From CAISCU01 sp051861545 (GTDB lineage: Bacteria > Bacteroidota > Bacteroidia > UKL13-3), in NCBI GenBank assembly GCA_051861545.1, contig JBIMKP010000008.1, positions 1 through 64,000 of the forward strand: 64,000 nucleotides of DNA. Direction: 5' to 3'. Positions within the stretch are counted from its first letter, which is position 1, and each line of letters starts with the position of its first letter. A model generated the notes under the pieces. That model searched no databases. It was not told the origin of the DNA and saw only the letters and a program-made list of their open reading frames with translations. This document shows positions 9,409 through 18,516 of this stretch, in pieces. A program made the translations under genes and the position numbers.

Positions 9409-10182
9409 TTAGAATCTTATTCCAACATGTAAATCTGTAAAAGTAGGATACAAAGAGGTTTTTGAAGAATTGGCAATATTAAAATAAGGGCAATAAGTTG
9501 TCTCAAGAAAAAGAATTTGCTCTTCAAATATTGGAATATCTAAACTAAAAGCAGCAAATGTATTAAATGAACTCGACATCAAACCATCACCAGAAGCCCT
9601 ATTAAGGTAAACTGCTCCGCTAGATTCATTGCGTTTTTGCACGCCATTGAAGCTTTCCTCGTAATGTAACTTATCGCTTTTTGTTAAGAATATAGAAAAA
9701 GAAGTTCCTAGTGCAAATCCAAATCCAAGATTATTCTTTACAAACCTATATTTAGCATAAAGAGGAATTTCAAGCGCAGAGAACTTAAAGTTAAACTGAT
9801 ACTTTTCTTCAACTCCATTTGAATAAATCTGTGAGTAATCACCATTAGCATTCATTTCATGGTATCTCAATCCGTAACCAATTTTAAAACTCTTGCGGTA
9901 TGAAACTGGACTAAACTGTCTAAAAACGGCTGCAGAAAACCCAGTATTTAGGCTGTAATTTGCCTTTCCAATTGCTATTAAATTGTAAGCTCCATTACCT
10001 TCTGCTTTTAAACTACAAAATGAAATTCCCATTGAAAAAGCAAAACCATCTAAACGATTATTTAAAGATTGGCCCTTGGGTGAAATAGTGCTTGGAGTTC
10101 CACTTCTTTGAAAAGCAAAAGCATCAGAAATACTAAAACTAAAATAACAGAGGAGTAAAAAAACAAGTAAACCCTTATTCAT
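9409..10182 (-). CDS. Outer-membrane beta-barrel protein (PorT-like)
   Basis: The protein has 257 residues. A signal peptide (MNKGLLVFLLLCYFSFSI, cleavage near AFAFQ) precedes amphipathic strands such as FKIGYGLRYHEMN, YAKYRFVKNNLGFGFALG and the last strand FTDLHVGIRF, which ends in the terminal Phe typical of outer-membrane barrels. The ATG at 10182 is chosen over an upstream start at 10221 because it places the signal peptide first; it overlaps the previous gene by 8 nt. The cargo or ligand is unknown. Confidence 0.65.
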   Translation of the reverse strand: MNKGLLVFLLLCYFSFSISDAFAFQRSGTPSTISPKGQSLNNRLDGFAFSMGISFCSLKAEGNGAYNLIAIGKANYSLNTGFSAAVFRQFSPVSYRKSFKIGYGLRYHEMNANGDYSQIYSNGVEEKYQFNFKFSALEIPLYAKYRFVKNNLGFGFALGTSFSIFLTKSDKLHYEESFNGVQKRNESSGAVYLNRASGDGLMSSSFNTFAAFSLDIPIFEEQILFLETTYCPYFNIANSSKTSLYPTFTDLHVGIRF

Positions 10183-10924
10183 TATTCTTACTTGCCAATT
10201 CTTTTTTATCAATAGCATCAATTATCCACCAAGGAATATAAGCGGCAACAAAATTTGCTAAGGCAACAAATTCAGCAAAGAAAACATAATAAGGCCAAGG
10301 ACCTAAATAATCGAGAATACTTGCTGAAGGTGGCTTTCCACAAATCCAGAAATAATTGGCATCTAACAAGTAATTTACAACGGCAGCAATTAACAAAAAG
10401 ACATTAATACCAATCATGGCTTTTACAATATCTTTGGCTTTAGGACGCATTCCATAAACAACACATGCATAAACAATTGCAAGTATCATTCCTGTATGTC
10501 CAATCCAGTATCTGATATACAAAAAATGAGGGAAATTTTCTTGTAAATCAGGAGTTATACTAGCTTGTAACATGCCTCCTAAAGACCAAAAATATAAAAT
10601 TTCGAACCACCATTGTTTTTTCCAAACCATCACTAAAAAGATAGTTAGGTTAGAGAATCTGCATAATTGCAATGGAAGGTCTTCTTGCAAACTATAAGTA
10701 CCTGCCATGTAATTGAGCAAGTTCCAAATTACTAGACTTAAAGTAATAGTGATTCCAATTGTAGAGCCTACAATATGTTGCTGTTTAACATTCAAATATT
10801 TCTTGCTATACCAAGGAATAAAAATGATTGCAAATAAAGAAACACCCAAAGCCATAAAATGTGATACACTCCATTGGTAAAAAGGAATTGTATCATTCAT
10901 ATAATCATAAACCCAATTCTGCAT
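10175..10924 (-). CDS. TIGR02206/YwaF-type integral membrane protein
   Basis: The protein has 249 residues and about seven transmembrane helices. It carries the signature of the YwaF/TMEM164-like family (TIGR02206): PLQLCRFSNLTIFLVMVW, the following FWSLGGMLQASITPDL and the late motif DYLGPWPYYV. Bacterial members have no established activity; related eukaryotic TMEM164 has been linked to acyltransfer on ether lipids, which is only a hint here. It lies 9 nt after the Rieske gene and overlaps the beta-barrel gene, so all are probably one operon. Confidence 0.8.
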   Translation of the reverse strand: MQNWVYDYMNDTIPFYQWSVSHFMALGVSLFAIIFIPWYSKKYLNVKQQHIVGSTIGITITLSLVIWNLLNYMAGTYSLQEDLPLQLCRFSNLTIFLVMVWKKQWWFEILYFWSLGGMLQASITPDLQENFPHFLYIRYWIGHTGMILAIVYACVVYGMRPKAKDIVKAMIGINVFLLIAAVVNYLLDANYFWICGKPPSASILDYLGPWPYYVFFAEFVALANFVAAYIPWWIIDAIDKKELASKNNE

Positions 10925-10933
10925 ATCGAAAAC

Positions 10934-11284
10934 TTAAAAAATTTGCCACCATTTTTTATCAAATGCAACATAAACACCATCACTTCTGGTTTCTGTTGCA
11001 TAAGTATTTACAAAATCACCTTGTTGAGGTAAACCCTTACCTGTTTTAACATCATATTTATATCTATGAATCGGACAAACTACCATTCCGTTTTCATCAC
11101 ATTTACCTAGTCCTAGGCGAGCTCCAGCATGCGGACAAGCATCATCAATTGCATAATAAGCATCACTTAGTCTAACTAAGCAAATTCTCTTACCCTCAAT
11201 ATCAATTGTTCTTACCGAGTTTATAGCTTGAGGCTCATTGCCATGTTCGGCAAAGTCATAAATTTTGAAGAATTTCTTAGGCAT
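10934..11284 (-). CDS. Rieske [2Fe-2S] ferredoxin-like protein
   Basis: The protein has 116 residues, a stand-alone Rieske domain. The two iron-sulfur ligand boxes are intact: CPHAGA (Cys50, His52) and CPIHRYKYD (Cys70, His73). It resembles the small ferredoxin subunits of NirD or aromatic dioxygenase type, acting as a soluble electron carrier. No oxygenase or reductase gene is adjacent. The ATG shares one base with the stop of the esterase gene (TAATG). The partner protein is therefore unknown. Confidence 0.88.
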   Translation of the reverse strand: MPKKFFKIYDFAEHGNEPQAINSVRTIDIEGKRICLVRLSDAYYAIDDACPHAGARLGLGKCDENGMVVCPIHRYKYDVKTGKGLPQQGDFVNTYATETRSDGVYVAFDKKWWQIF

Positions 11285-12489
11285 TATTCAATAATAACTC
11301 TCTTTGAAACAGACTGATTATTACCTTTAATTTTTAACAAATAGATTCCAGAAACCAAATGAGAAACATTGATATCATTACTATTTTCATTGCTTCCTGA
11401 AAGCATTAATTTACCATCTAAAGAATACATTTCATATTGAAATTCTTTTGGCACATTAATCAATGAAATTTTATGTGTAGCAGGATTTGGAAACACTGTA
11501 AAATCAGATAAAGTATTTTCTGAAACTGAAGAAGGAATAAGTCCGGTTAATTGCTTGTATAATTCTTTACTTACAAATTTGATGGTAGTATCCATATACA
11601 AAGCATTTGTTGAGAAAGGCACATGATCTGCGCCATAAAAGGTATGAAAAGCAGATGTGATTCCCATAATTTTTGCAGCAGAATCAACACTATAACTACC
11701 TTGTAAAAATCCTATTGGGTTATTAAAGAATTTAAAATAATCTGAAGCATAAGGAACGGTTTGGTCGTTGGTACCATGCATTGAAATTAATTTGATAGAC
11801 TTATTATTCTGCATCCAAGAAACATTCGAAATAGCACCACAAAGTGAGATTACACCTTTAGCTCTGTAGCTATAACCTGGATTACCGCTATTCCCTTCAA
11901 TTCCTCCAATAATATTTGTATCAATATTTACTGTTTGTAACTCAGCAGGCAAATCAAGACATTGCATATGCATACCCAAAACACCACCAGCAGAAATACC
12001 TCCAACATAAATTTTTGAAGTATCAATTTTATATGGATTTCCGTTTTCAAAACTCTTTCTAAAAAAACGAACCGCAGCTCTTCCATCTTGAGCGCCACGC
12101 CAAACTGCATAAGTAAATTCCTGTGTTAAACCGCCTGTACCTGAAATATTCACACCTAAACGATACTGAATTGAAGCAACTGCATAACCTCTTTTAGCCA
12201 TTTCCTTCGCAACAATGCTAATATCTGTAGCAGCTTTATTACCTTGAATGAAAGAACCTCCATGTGCTAGAATTAACAAAGGTCTGCTGCTTACTGTATC
12301 TGAAATTCCTTGATAAAAATCTAAGAAAAGTTCTTGATTCTGACCCAAATAATTAAGTGCTTGACCGTATTTTTCATTTGGCGAAACAATTGCACTATCA
12401 AAAATAGGATCGAGATAACGAATTTGTGCATTTACACTATTGAAAAATGAAGCACCAAGTAATACAATAACAAGTATAATTCTTTGCAT
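11284..12489 (-). CDS. Secreted alpha/beta-hydrolase (esterase) with T9SS sorting tail
   Basis: The protein has 401 residues. A signal peptide ends near SVNAQ (residue 22). The alpha/beta-hydrolase domain has the oxyanion motif HGGSF (His76-Gly78), the nucleophile elbow GGISAGG (Ser166), an acid in GTNDQTVPY and a His in GADHVPF. This is a carboxylesterase-type set. The last 80 residues form a type A T9SS sorting domain (VFPNPATHKISL, YSLDGKLML, VSGIYLLKI). The enzyme should pass the outer membrane through the SprA-dependent system, whose translocon gene is also in this window. It is the first gene of a four-gene minus-strand run. Confidence 0.85.
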   Translation of the reverse strand: MQRIILVIVLLGASFFNSVNAQIRYLDPIFDSAIVSPNEKYGQALNYLGQNQELFLDFYQGISDTVSSRPLLILAHGGSFIQGNKAATDISIVAKEMAKRGYAVASIQYRLGVNISGTGGLTQEFTYAVWRGAQDGRAAVRFFRKSFENGNPYKIDTSKIYVGGISAGGVLGMHMQCLDLPAELQTVNIDTNIIGGIEGNSGNPGYSYRAKGVISLCGAISNVSWMQNNKSIKLISMHGTNDQTVPYASDYFKFFNNPIGFLQGSYSVDSAAKIMGITSAFHTFYGADHVPFSTNALYMDTTIKFVSKELYKQLTGLIPSSVSENTLSDFTVFPNPATHKISLINVPKEFQYEMYSLDGKLMLSGSNENSNDINVSHLVSGIYLLKIKGNNQSVSKRVIIE

Positions 12490-12618
12490 ATGACTAAATT
12501 AATCTATAAAAATAATGTAATTTGTTGAAAAGCAAAATTTAGCTGAAAAAGCTTCCAAATTTTAGCTGATTTTCATCAAAAGTTAATGATAAATCAACTT
12601 AATTCTATTTTGAATGGC

Positions 12619-12626
12619 TACATTTG
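12619..12626 (+). promoter_or_regulatory. Candidate -7 promoter box for pgk
   Basis: TACATTTG matches the Bacteroidota -7 consensus TAnnTTTG exactly and lies 22 nt before the pgk start codon. No clear -33 TTG is seen at the right distance. Confidence 0.6.
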
Positions 12627-12648
12627 AAGCACTTTAACCCAAAGTAAT

Positions 12649-13869
12649 ATGATTAGCATAGACGATTTTAACTTTTCTGGAAAAAGAGCATTGGTAAGAG
12701 TTGACTTTAATGTTCCACTCGACAAAAAAACTTTAGAAGTAACAGATGATGCTCGCATTCGCGCAACCATTCCAAGTTTAAAAAAGATTTTAAATGATGG
12801 TGGTTCTTGTGTTTTAATGAGTCACCTTGGTAGACCATTAAAAAAACTAAAAGATGATGGTACGGTAGATTATGATAAACATAGTTTAAAAAACGTATTA
12901 AGTACACTTTCTGGTTTACTTGGAATTGATGTTAAATGGGGCGGAGATTGTATTGGTGAAGAAGCCAACAAAATGGCATCTGAATTAAAACCAGGTGAAG
13001 TTTTATTGATTGAAAACCTTAGATTTTACAAAGAAGAAGAAAAGGGCGATGAAGCATTTGCTGAGAAATTAAGCAAACTAGGAGATATTTGGGTGAATGA
13101 TGCATTTGGAACCGCACATAGAGCTCATGCTTCAACAGCAATTATTGCAAAATTCTTCCCTAGACATAGTTGCTTTGGTTATGTAATGGCACAAGAAGTT
13201 GCCAATGCAGAAAAAGTAATGAAAAACGCTGAACGTCCTTTTACTGCTATTACTGGCGGAGCAAAAGTTTCAGATAAATTATTAATTTTAGAAAACTTGA
13301 TTGAGAAAGTTGATAATTTAATTATTGGCGGAGGTATGGCTTATACTTTCTTAAAAGCTCAAGGTTACGAAATTGGCTCAAGTTTATGCGAAGATGATAG
13401 ATTGGATTTATGTCTTGAATTACTAAAAAAAGCAGAAGCTCGTGGTGTAAAAATGTTATTACCTGAAGATTCAATTGTTGCCGATGCATTTAGTAATGAA
13501 GCCAATTATAAAAATTGCGATAACAAACAAATTGATAAAGGTTGGATGGGTTTAGACATTGGTGAAAAAGCTATAGAAAGCTTTGCTGATGTTGTTAGAA
13601 ACTCTAAAACTATTTTATGGAATGGACCAATGGGCGTTTTTGAAATGAGTCATTTTGAAAAAGGCACAAAAACAATAGCAATTGCTGTTGCTGAAGCTAC
13701 AAAAAATGGTGCTTTCAGTTTAATTGGCGGTGGAGATAGCGCTGCGGCTGTTGCGAAATTTGGTTTCGAAAATGAAGTTAGTTATGTAAGTACAGGTGGT
13801 GGTGCTCTACTAGAATATTTTGAAGGTAAAACCCTTCCTGGTATTGCAGCTGTTTTAGCACAAGAATGA
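12649..13869 (+). CDS. pgk: Phosphoglycerate kinase
   Basis: The protein has 406 residues, the normal length for the family. It converts 1,3-bisphosphoglycerate and ADP to 3-phosphoglycerate and ATP in cytosolic glycolysis. Signature segments are all present: RALVRVDFNVPL at the N-terminus, SHLGRP, the substrate-binding GTAHRAHAST, GGAKVSDKLLILENL, and the C-terminal nucleotide-binding GGGDSAAAVAKFG and STGGGALLEYFEG. A TAnnTTTG box precedes it. Its stop overlaps the start of the VanZ-like gene by 4 nt (ATGA), so the two are translationally coupled. Confidence 0.98.
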   Translation: MISIDDFNFSGKRALVRVDFNVPLDKKTLEVTDDARIRATIPSLKKILNDGGSCVLMSHLGRPLKKLKDDGTVDYDKHSLKNVLSTLSGLLGIDVKWGGDCIGEEANKMASELKPGEVLLIENLRFYKEEEKGDEAFAEKLSKLGDIWVNDAFGTAHRAHASTAIIAKFFPRHSCFGYVMAQEVANAEKVMKNAERPFTAITGGAKVSDKLLILENLIEKVDNLIIGGGMAYTFLKAQGYEIGSSLCEDDRLDLCLELLKKAEARGVKMLLPEDSIVADAFSNEANYKNCDNKQIDKGWMGLDIGEKAIESFADVVRNSKTILWNGPMGVFEMSHFEKGTKTIAIAVAEATKNGAFSLIGGGDSAAAVAKFGFENEVSYVSTGGGALLEYFEGKTLPGIAAVLAQE

Positions 13870-14228
13870 AAATAATTTTCGCCTTTAAATGGGCAATTAT
13901 CTGGGCAGCTTGCATTCTGACTCTATGTATTATGAATCCGAGCAATCTGCCCAGTATTCAAGTAAACTGGGATATTGGACCAGATAAATTTGTACATTTT
14001 ACTATGTTTGCCGTAATGAGTTTAAGTCTCATTATTGGCATACAAAGTTTAGATTGGAAAAAGAAATACTTCTTGTATGCCGGTATTATAAGTTCAGTTT
14101 ATGGGATTATAATTGAAGTTATACAAGGCGCTTTTTTAGTTTATAGAAGTTTCGATTATGCTGATATGCTTGCCAATGCTATTGGTGCTATTTCTGTTTC
14201 AATTATATTATTTCTTAAATCAAAATAA
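13866..14228 (+). CDS. VanZ-like membrane protein
   Basis: The protein has 120 residues and four transmembrane helices. It has the VanZ-family features GPDKFVHFTMFAVMSL in the first loop and helix, and YADMLANAIGAI near the end. VanZ-like proteins are of unknown biochemical function, with a link to glycopeptide resistance only in the founding member. The start overlaps the end of pgk by 4 nt. Its last 9 nt overlap the end of the convergent hybrid kinase gene. Confidence 0.8.
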   Translation: MKIIFAFKWAIIWAACILTLCIMNPSNLPSIQVNWDIGPDKFVHFTMFAVMSLSLIIGIQSLDWKKKYFLYAGIISSVYGIIIEVIQGAFLVYRSFDYADMLANAIGAISVSIILFLKSK

Positions 14229-17200
14229 GCTCAATTTAGAGTTGTCTTCTTTTTTAGTTTTTATTTTATACTGCGATTGTAATTTAGAGTATAATTCATT
14301 AGGATTAAATGGCTTACTTATATAATCATTCATTCCAGAGTCTAAAACCTTTTCTTTAACATCAGAAAATACATTAGCTGTTAAGGCGAAAATTGGCATG
14401 TTTAAGCCCATTTTTCTAATCTCTTTTGTAGCTTCAAATCCATCCATTTCTGGCATTTGAAGATCCATTAAAATCAAATCAAACTTTTCAGATTTACACG
14501 CCTCTAATGCAAAAACACCATTTTCGGAAATTTTAAAATCTACTTGCCATTTTTTCATAAAACGTTCCAAAACGAAAACGTTCATTTTGTTGTCTTCAAC
14601 AATTAAAACCTTAAAGTTTTTAAGTGGATTAAAGGTTAAATTTTCATTCTCTTTATCTCTGATTTCAGCGTAGTTATCTGTACCTTTTTTGATAGGAATT
14701 TCAAACCAAAAACGAGTGCCTAAACCAATTTTACTTTCAACACTTAAATAACCGCCTAGCCACTCAATAAGCTTTTTAGAAATTGCTAAACCAAGTCCTG
14801 TTCCTCCAAATTTTCTTGTGGTTTCGTTGGTTGCTTGAGTAAATAGTTCAAAAATAAACGGTAATTTTTCTTCATGAATTCCAATTCCTGTATCAACAAC
14901 TTCACAATACAACAAATAATCGTTTTCACTTAGAATTGGGAATTTAAATTTCACATCAACCCTACCTTCTTCTGTGAATTTAATGGCATTCGATAATAAG
15001 TTACTAAGAACCTGCCCTAATCTATGTCTATCACCTAAAAGAAAAGGAGGAATATTTCCTTCGAAATTCAAATTAAGTTTAACAGGCTTATCTTCCAATT
15101 GAGAACCCATTGTTTGCACAATATTCCTAAAGAGCTCTTCAGGCTTAAAATTACGTTCGTCTCTTTCTAATTTACCTGCATCAATTTTACTAAAATCAAG
15201 AATATCATTTAATAAAAACATTAATTGTTCTGATGAGAATTTTAATGCTTTTAAATTATCAATTTGATGAGGTACGGGATCATCCTGCATCAATAAACGA
15301 ATGATGCCATTAACCGCATTCATGGGAGTCCTGATTTCATGACTCATGGTTGAAAGAAATAAACCTTTTGCCTTTGAAACTTCTTCAGCTTTTTCTTTTG
15401 CTTTAATTAATTGGTCCTCTAAATTCTTTTTATAAGTGATATCGTGGAAGGTTCCAATAATTCTTAATGCCTCACCTGATTCTGATCGCTCAGCAACTCG
15501 ACCTCTATCAAGAACCCAAAGGAAAGAATTATCCTTTTTACGAAATCTATACTCTGCTTCAAAATAACTTGTCAAACCTTTCATGTGTTGCTGGTATTTA
15601 AACCAAGTATTTTTGAAATCCTCAGGATGAATTAATTCTTCCCAGATTAGTACAGGATTTTCATCTTCCTCATAACCCAACATCAACTTAAATAAAGGAG
15701 AATAATAAATTTCGCCTGAAATAATGTTTACATCCCAAACAACATCACGACTACCTGATAAGGCATATTGCCAGCGCTTTTCTGCTAATTCAAGATTCTG
15801 TTGAGCATGAACTATATCAGTAATATTTTCAAGTATTCCAATAATTAATTCTACCTTACCCTTTGAATCCAAAATAGGAATTTTAAAGTTTCTGGCAACA
15901 ATTTTATTATGACCAAAATTAATATTCAGTTTATTAATTAAAACAGGTTCTGCCGTTTCTGCCACTAATAAATCAGAAGAAATATATTGTTTAATTTCAC
16001 CTTCATTATTAAATATTTCAGCATCAGTTTTACCAATAACTTTTGACTGAGGTAAATCAAACATCAACTCTAACTCACGATTCCAAAGTGTATAAGCAAA
16101 ATTATCGTTTACATTCTTAACATAAATTCCAAGTGGTATATGGTCGATTAGTTTATTAAGGAAAATACTCTGCCTGGCTTGTCTGAGTTCAATTTCTTTT
16201 CGACTTGAAATATCTTCTAATACTACTGCTATTCTTGCTGGACCAGTTGCATTAATAATCCTGATTTTACAGCTATAATGTTTTAAACTTCCTTTAAAAT
16301 CGTGGCTGTATTCATATACTCTCGATTGTTTTGTTCTTAATACTTGATCGAATTGGTCTGATAACCTAATTTTAAAAGGAATATCAAAAAGGTCCTTAAG
16401 TTTTTTACCAATAAAAAAATCAATAGATTTAACCAATTCTACTTCTTTTGCATGCCATACCCGAATACAAACAGAGTTCTCATCTAATTCAAAAATGATA
16501 TCTCCTGTTGAGCTTAAAAGTAGGTTTAGGTTCTCTGCATAAACTTTAAGTTCTTCTTCTCGGTTTCTAATTGCAGAGATATCTGTAGCAGTAATTACTA
16601 TGCTTTTAACTTGTCCATTTGAGCTAACCGGAACAAAAGAAAATTCCAAAAAATGTTTCTCTCCACCATACTCATATACTTGTTCTTCTTTGAATCTTTC
16701 ACCAGCAATTGCTTTGTTGTACAATCCCATCCAATAATCAAAAACTTCTGGATGAGCTGTACCATCACTCATCACATTTTCACCCAATTTTGGAGCATTT
16801 TTCCAAAAACTTTCAAAAGCAATTCTATAGTTATTGTTAAATGAAAGTAGTCTATAATTGGTGTCAATTGCCCAAATTTGATCATCTGTATTTTCGACTA
16901 AAGCACTGTAACTTGCTTGATTTTGCTCTAAATCATAACTTACCTTTTTCCTTGCTTCACTAAAATATTGAAGAATTAAAATACTAGAGATAAATGAGAA
17001 AGTTAGGTTGATATAAAATAATCTCTCTAGTGGCATAGATTCGCTAATAAAAAAAGATGCTAGCTTAGGAGATTCAAATAAATTAATCGCTATTACTAAA
17101 AACAAAACCCCTGAAAGTCCAAATATTTTTGACTGAGTATATTTTGGAGATTCAAATAAAAACGTGACAATAATAAATGGCACATAAAAAAAATAGGAAC

Positions 17201-17450
17201 CCGTATTGATAGAAAATCCGGTATCAAAAATGTAAAATACAATTAATAAGCCTATCCTGAAAAAGTTATATGCTGCCGATGCTTTGTTTGCTTTAACAAG
17301 TAAATAAACACCTAAACCAGGTACTATTGCTAGTGATGCAATTAAGGAATTTATGTATTGACCAAAAAACAATTCCAAGACTGTAAAAGCAATACCATTA
17401 GCTATACAAAGCCATGAAAGTATTTGGAGTAGTTTTATTTCGCGAGACAT
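14220..17450 (-). CDS. Hybrid sensor histidine kinase with several PAS domains and a receiver
   Basis: The protein has 1076 residues. About six membrane helices (1-165) are followed by four PAS/PAC-like modules at about 180-300, 305-425, 430-555 and 560-690; the last has the clearest PAC motif (RIIGTFHDITYKK). Then come HisKA with MSHEIRTPMNAV (phospho-acceptor His704), HATPase_c with NLLSNAIKFTEEG, DTGIGI and GTGLGLAISKKL, and a receiver with VLIVEDN and LMDLQMPEMDGFEA (phospho-acceptor Asp996). No output domain is present, so the signal must pass to a separate regulator. It starts 10 nt after menC, which may place it in the menaquinone operon. Confidence 0.93.
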   Translation of the reverse strand: MSREIKLLQILSWLCIANGIAFTVLELFFGQYINSLIASLAIVPGLGVYLLVKANKASAAYNFFRIGLLIVFYIFDTGFSINTGSYFFYVPFIIVTFLFESPKYTQSKIFGLSGVLFLVIAINLFESPKLASFFISESMPLERLFYINLTFSFISSILILQYFSEARKKVSYDLEQNQASYSALVENTDDQIWAIDTNYRLLSFNNNYRIAFESFWKNAPKLGENVMSDGTAHPEVFDYWMGLYNKAIAGERFKEEQVYEYGGEKHFLEFSFVPVSSNGQVKSIVITATDISAIRNREEELKVYAENLNLLLSSTGDIIFELDENSVCIRVWHAKEVELVKSIDFFIGKKLKDLFDIPFKIRLSDQFDQVLRTKQSRVYEYSHDFKGSLKHYSCKIRIINATGPARIAVVLEDISSRKEIELRQARQSIFLNKLIDHIPLGIYVKNVNDNFAYTLWNRELELMFDLPQSKVIGKTDAEIFNNEGEIKQYISSDLLVAETAEPVLINKLNINFGHNKIVARNFKIPILDSKGKVELIIGILENITDIVHAQQNLELAEKRWQYALSGSRDVVWDVNIISGEIYYSPLFKLMLGYEEDENPVLIWEELIHPEDFKNTWFKYQQHMKGLTSYFEAEYRFRKKDNSFLWVLDRGRVAERSESGEALRIIGTFHDITYKKNLEDQLIKAKEKAEEVSKAKGLFLSTMSHEIRTPMNAVNGIIRLLMQDDPVPHQIDNLKALKFSSEQLMFLLNDILDFSKIDAGKLERDERNFKPEELFRNIVQTMGSQLEDKPVKLNLNFEGNIPPFLLGDRHRLGQVLSNLLSNAIKFTEEGRVDVKFKFPILSENDYLLYCEVVDTGIGIHEEKLPFIFELFTQATNETTRKFGGTGLGLAISKKLIEWLGGYLSVESKIGLGTRFWFEIPIKKGTDNYAEIRDKENENLTFNPLKNFKVLIVEDNKMNVFVLERFMKKWQVDFKISENGVFALEACKSEKFDLILMDLQMPEMDGFEATKEIRKMGLNMPIFALTANVFSDVKEKVLDSGMNDYISKPFNPNELYSKLQSQYKIKTKKEDNSKLSLF

Positions 17451-17460
17451 TTAAATAATT

Positions 17461-18516
17461 TTAAAAAGAAAGGTTCCAATCTTGAGGAAATTTCCAATTT
17501 TCATCGGAAATATAAGATAAAAATCCATTTTCTACTTTAAAAGGGGCAGGAAAATTATTTGAATATAAACTTCCCGTTCCTAAACCCTGGTGTAATTTAG
17601 AATCCTTTGAACTACACCATTGAGCAATTATATTTAAACCAATATTCGATTCGAGTGCTGATGTAGCCCACCAATCTTTATTATAAGCTTGAGCCAAATT
17701 TATCCATTCATCTGCATTCTTCAAACCGCCAATTAATGTAGGTTTAATGATTAAAAAATCTGGATTTAAATATTCCATTATTTTTTTACCAAACACAAAC
17801 GGATTTAAACCTATTAACTCTTCATCAAGAGCAATTTTTATTGGAGATTTAGCAATGAGTTCCTGCATTTCATCCCATAATTTGGGTTTAATTGGTTGTT
17901 CAATACTATGAATATCAAACCTTCTAAGTTCCTTTAGTTTTATTAATGCATCATCTGTTTGAAAAGCTCCATTGGCATCTACTCTAATTTGAACCTTTGA
18001 TTCAGAAGCAATCTTTCTAAATTTCTCTAAAAGTTTACATTCTTCATCAAAATCAAGAGCGCCAATTTTAAATTTAATACAATCAAAGCCACTGCTAAAC
18101 TTAGCAACTGCTTCCTTATACATTTCATCAATTTGGTTCATCCAAACTAGTCCATTAATTTTAATGGATTCGCCCTGTAACCATCCTGATTCAAAGTATT
18201 TCCTGGTTCCTCCAAATTTTAAATCTAATTCGATTGATTCTAATGCAAAACGTATGGAAGGTAAAAGTTCCAAGTCTTCTTCAATACTTATTCCTTCATT
18301 TAATTTATTGATAATTTGATTGAGTTTCAATTCAAAATCGGGAATACTATCAACGCTTAATCCAGCTAATGGCGAAGCTTCACCTATACCAATAAGTTTC
18401 TTTAATGAATCCTTTGCTATTATGATATATGCATCATGCTTTTTAATCTCTCCTCTTGATGTCTTTGCTTCAAAATTAAAAGCTAACTGATGTTTGATAT
18501 AAGAATACTGTATCAT
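17461..18516 (-). CDS. menC: o-Succinylbenzoate synthase
   Basis: The protein has 351 residues of the enolase superfamily. It dehydrates SHCHC to o-succinylbenzoate in menaquinone synthesis. The expected residues are visible: the KxK acid/base pair in CIKFKIG (Lys148, Lys150), metal ligands Asp180 in RVDANGAF, Glu206 in IEQPI and Asp231 in ALDEEL, and the second catalytic lysine Lys258 in LIIKPTLIGG. The start overlaps the stop of menA by 4 nt (ATGA). Pairing with menA separates it from other superfamily members such as dipeptide epimerases. Confidence 0.93.
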   Translation of the reverse strand: MIQYSYIKHQLAFNFEAKTSRGEIKKHDAYIIIAKDSLKKLIGIGEASPLAGLSVDSIPDFELKLNQIINKLNEGISIEEDLELLPSIRFALESIELDLKFGGTRKYFESGWLQGESIKINGLVWMNQIDEMYKEAVAKFSSGFDCIKFKIGALDFDEECKLLEKFRKIASESKVQIRVDANGAFQTDDALIKLKELRRFDIHSIEQPIKPKLWDEMQELIAKSPIKIALDEELIGLNPFVFGKKIMEYLNPDFLIIKPTLIGGLKNADEWINLAQAYNKDWWATSALESNIGLNIIAQWCSSKDSKLHQGLGTGSLYSNNFPAPFKVENGFLSYISDENWKFPQDWNLSF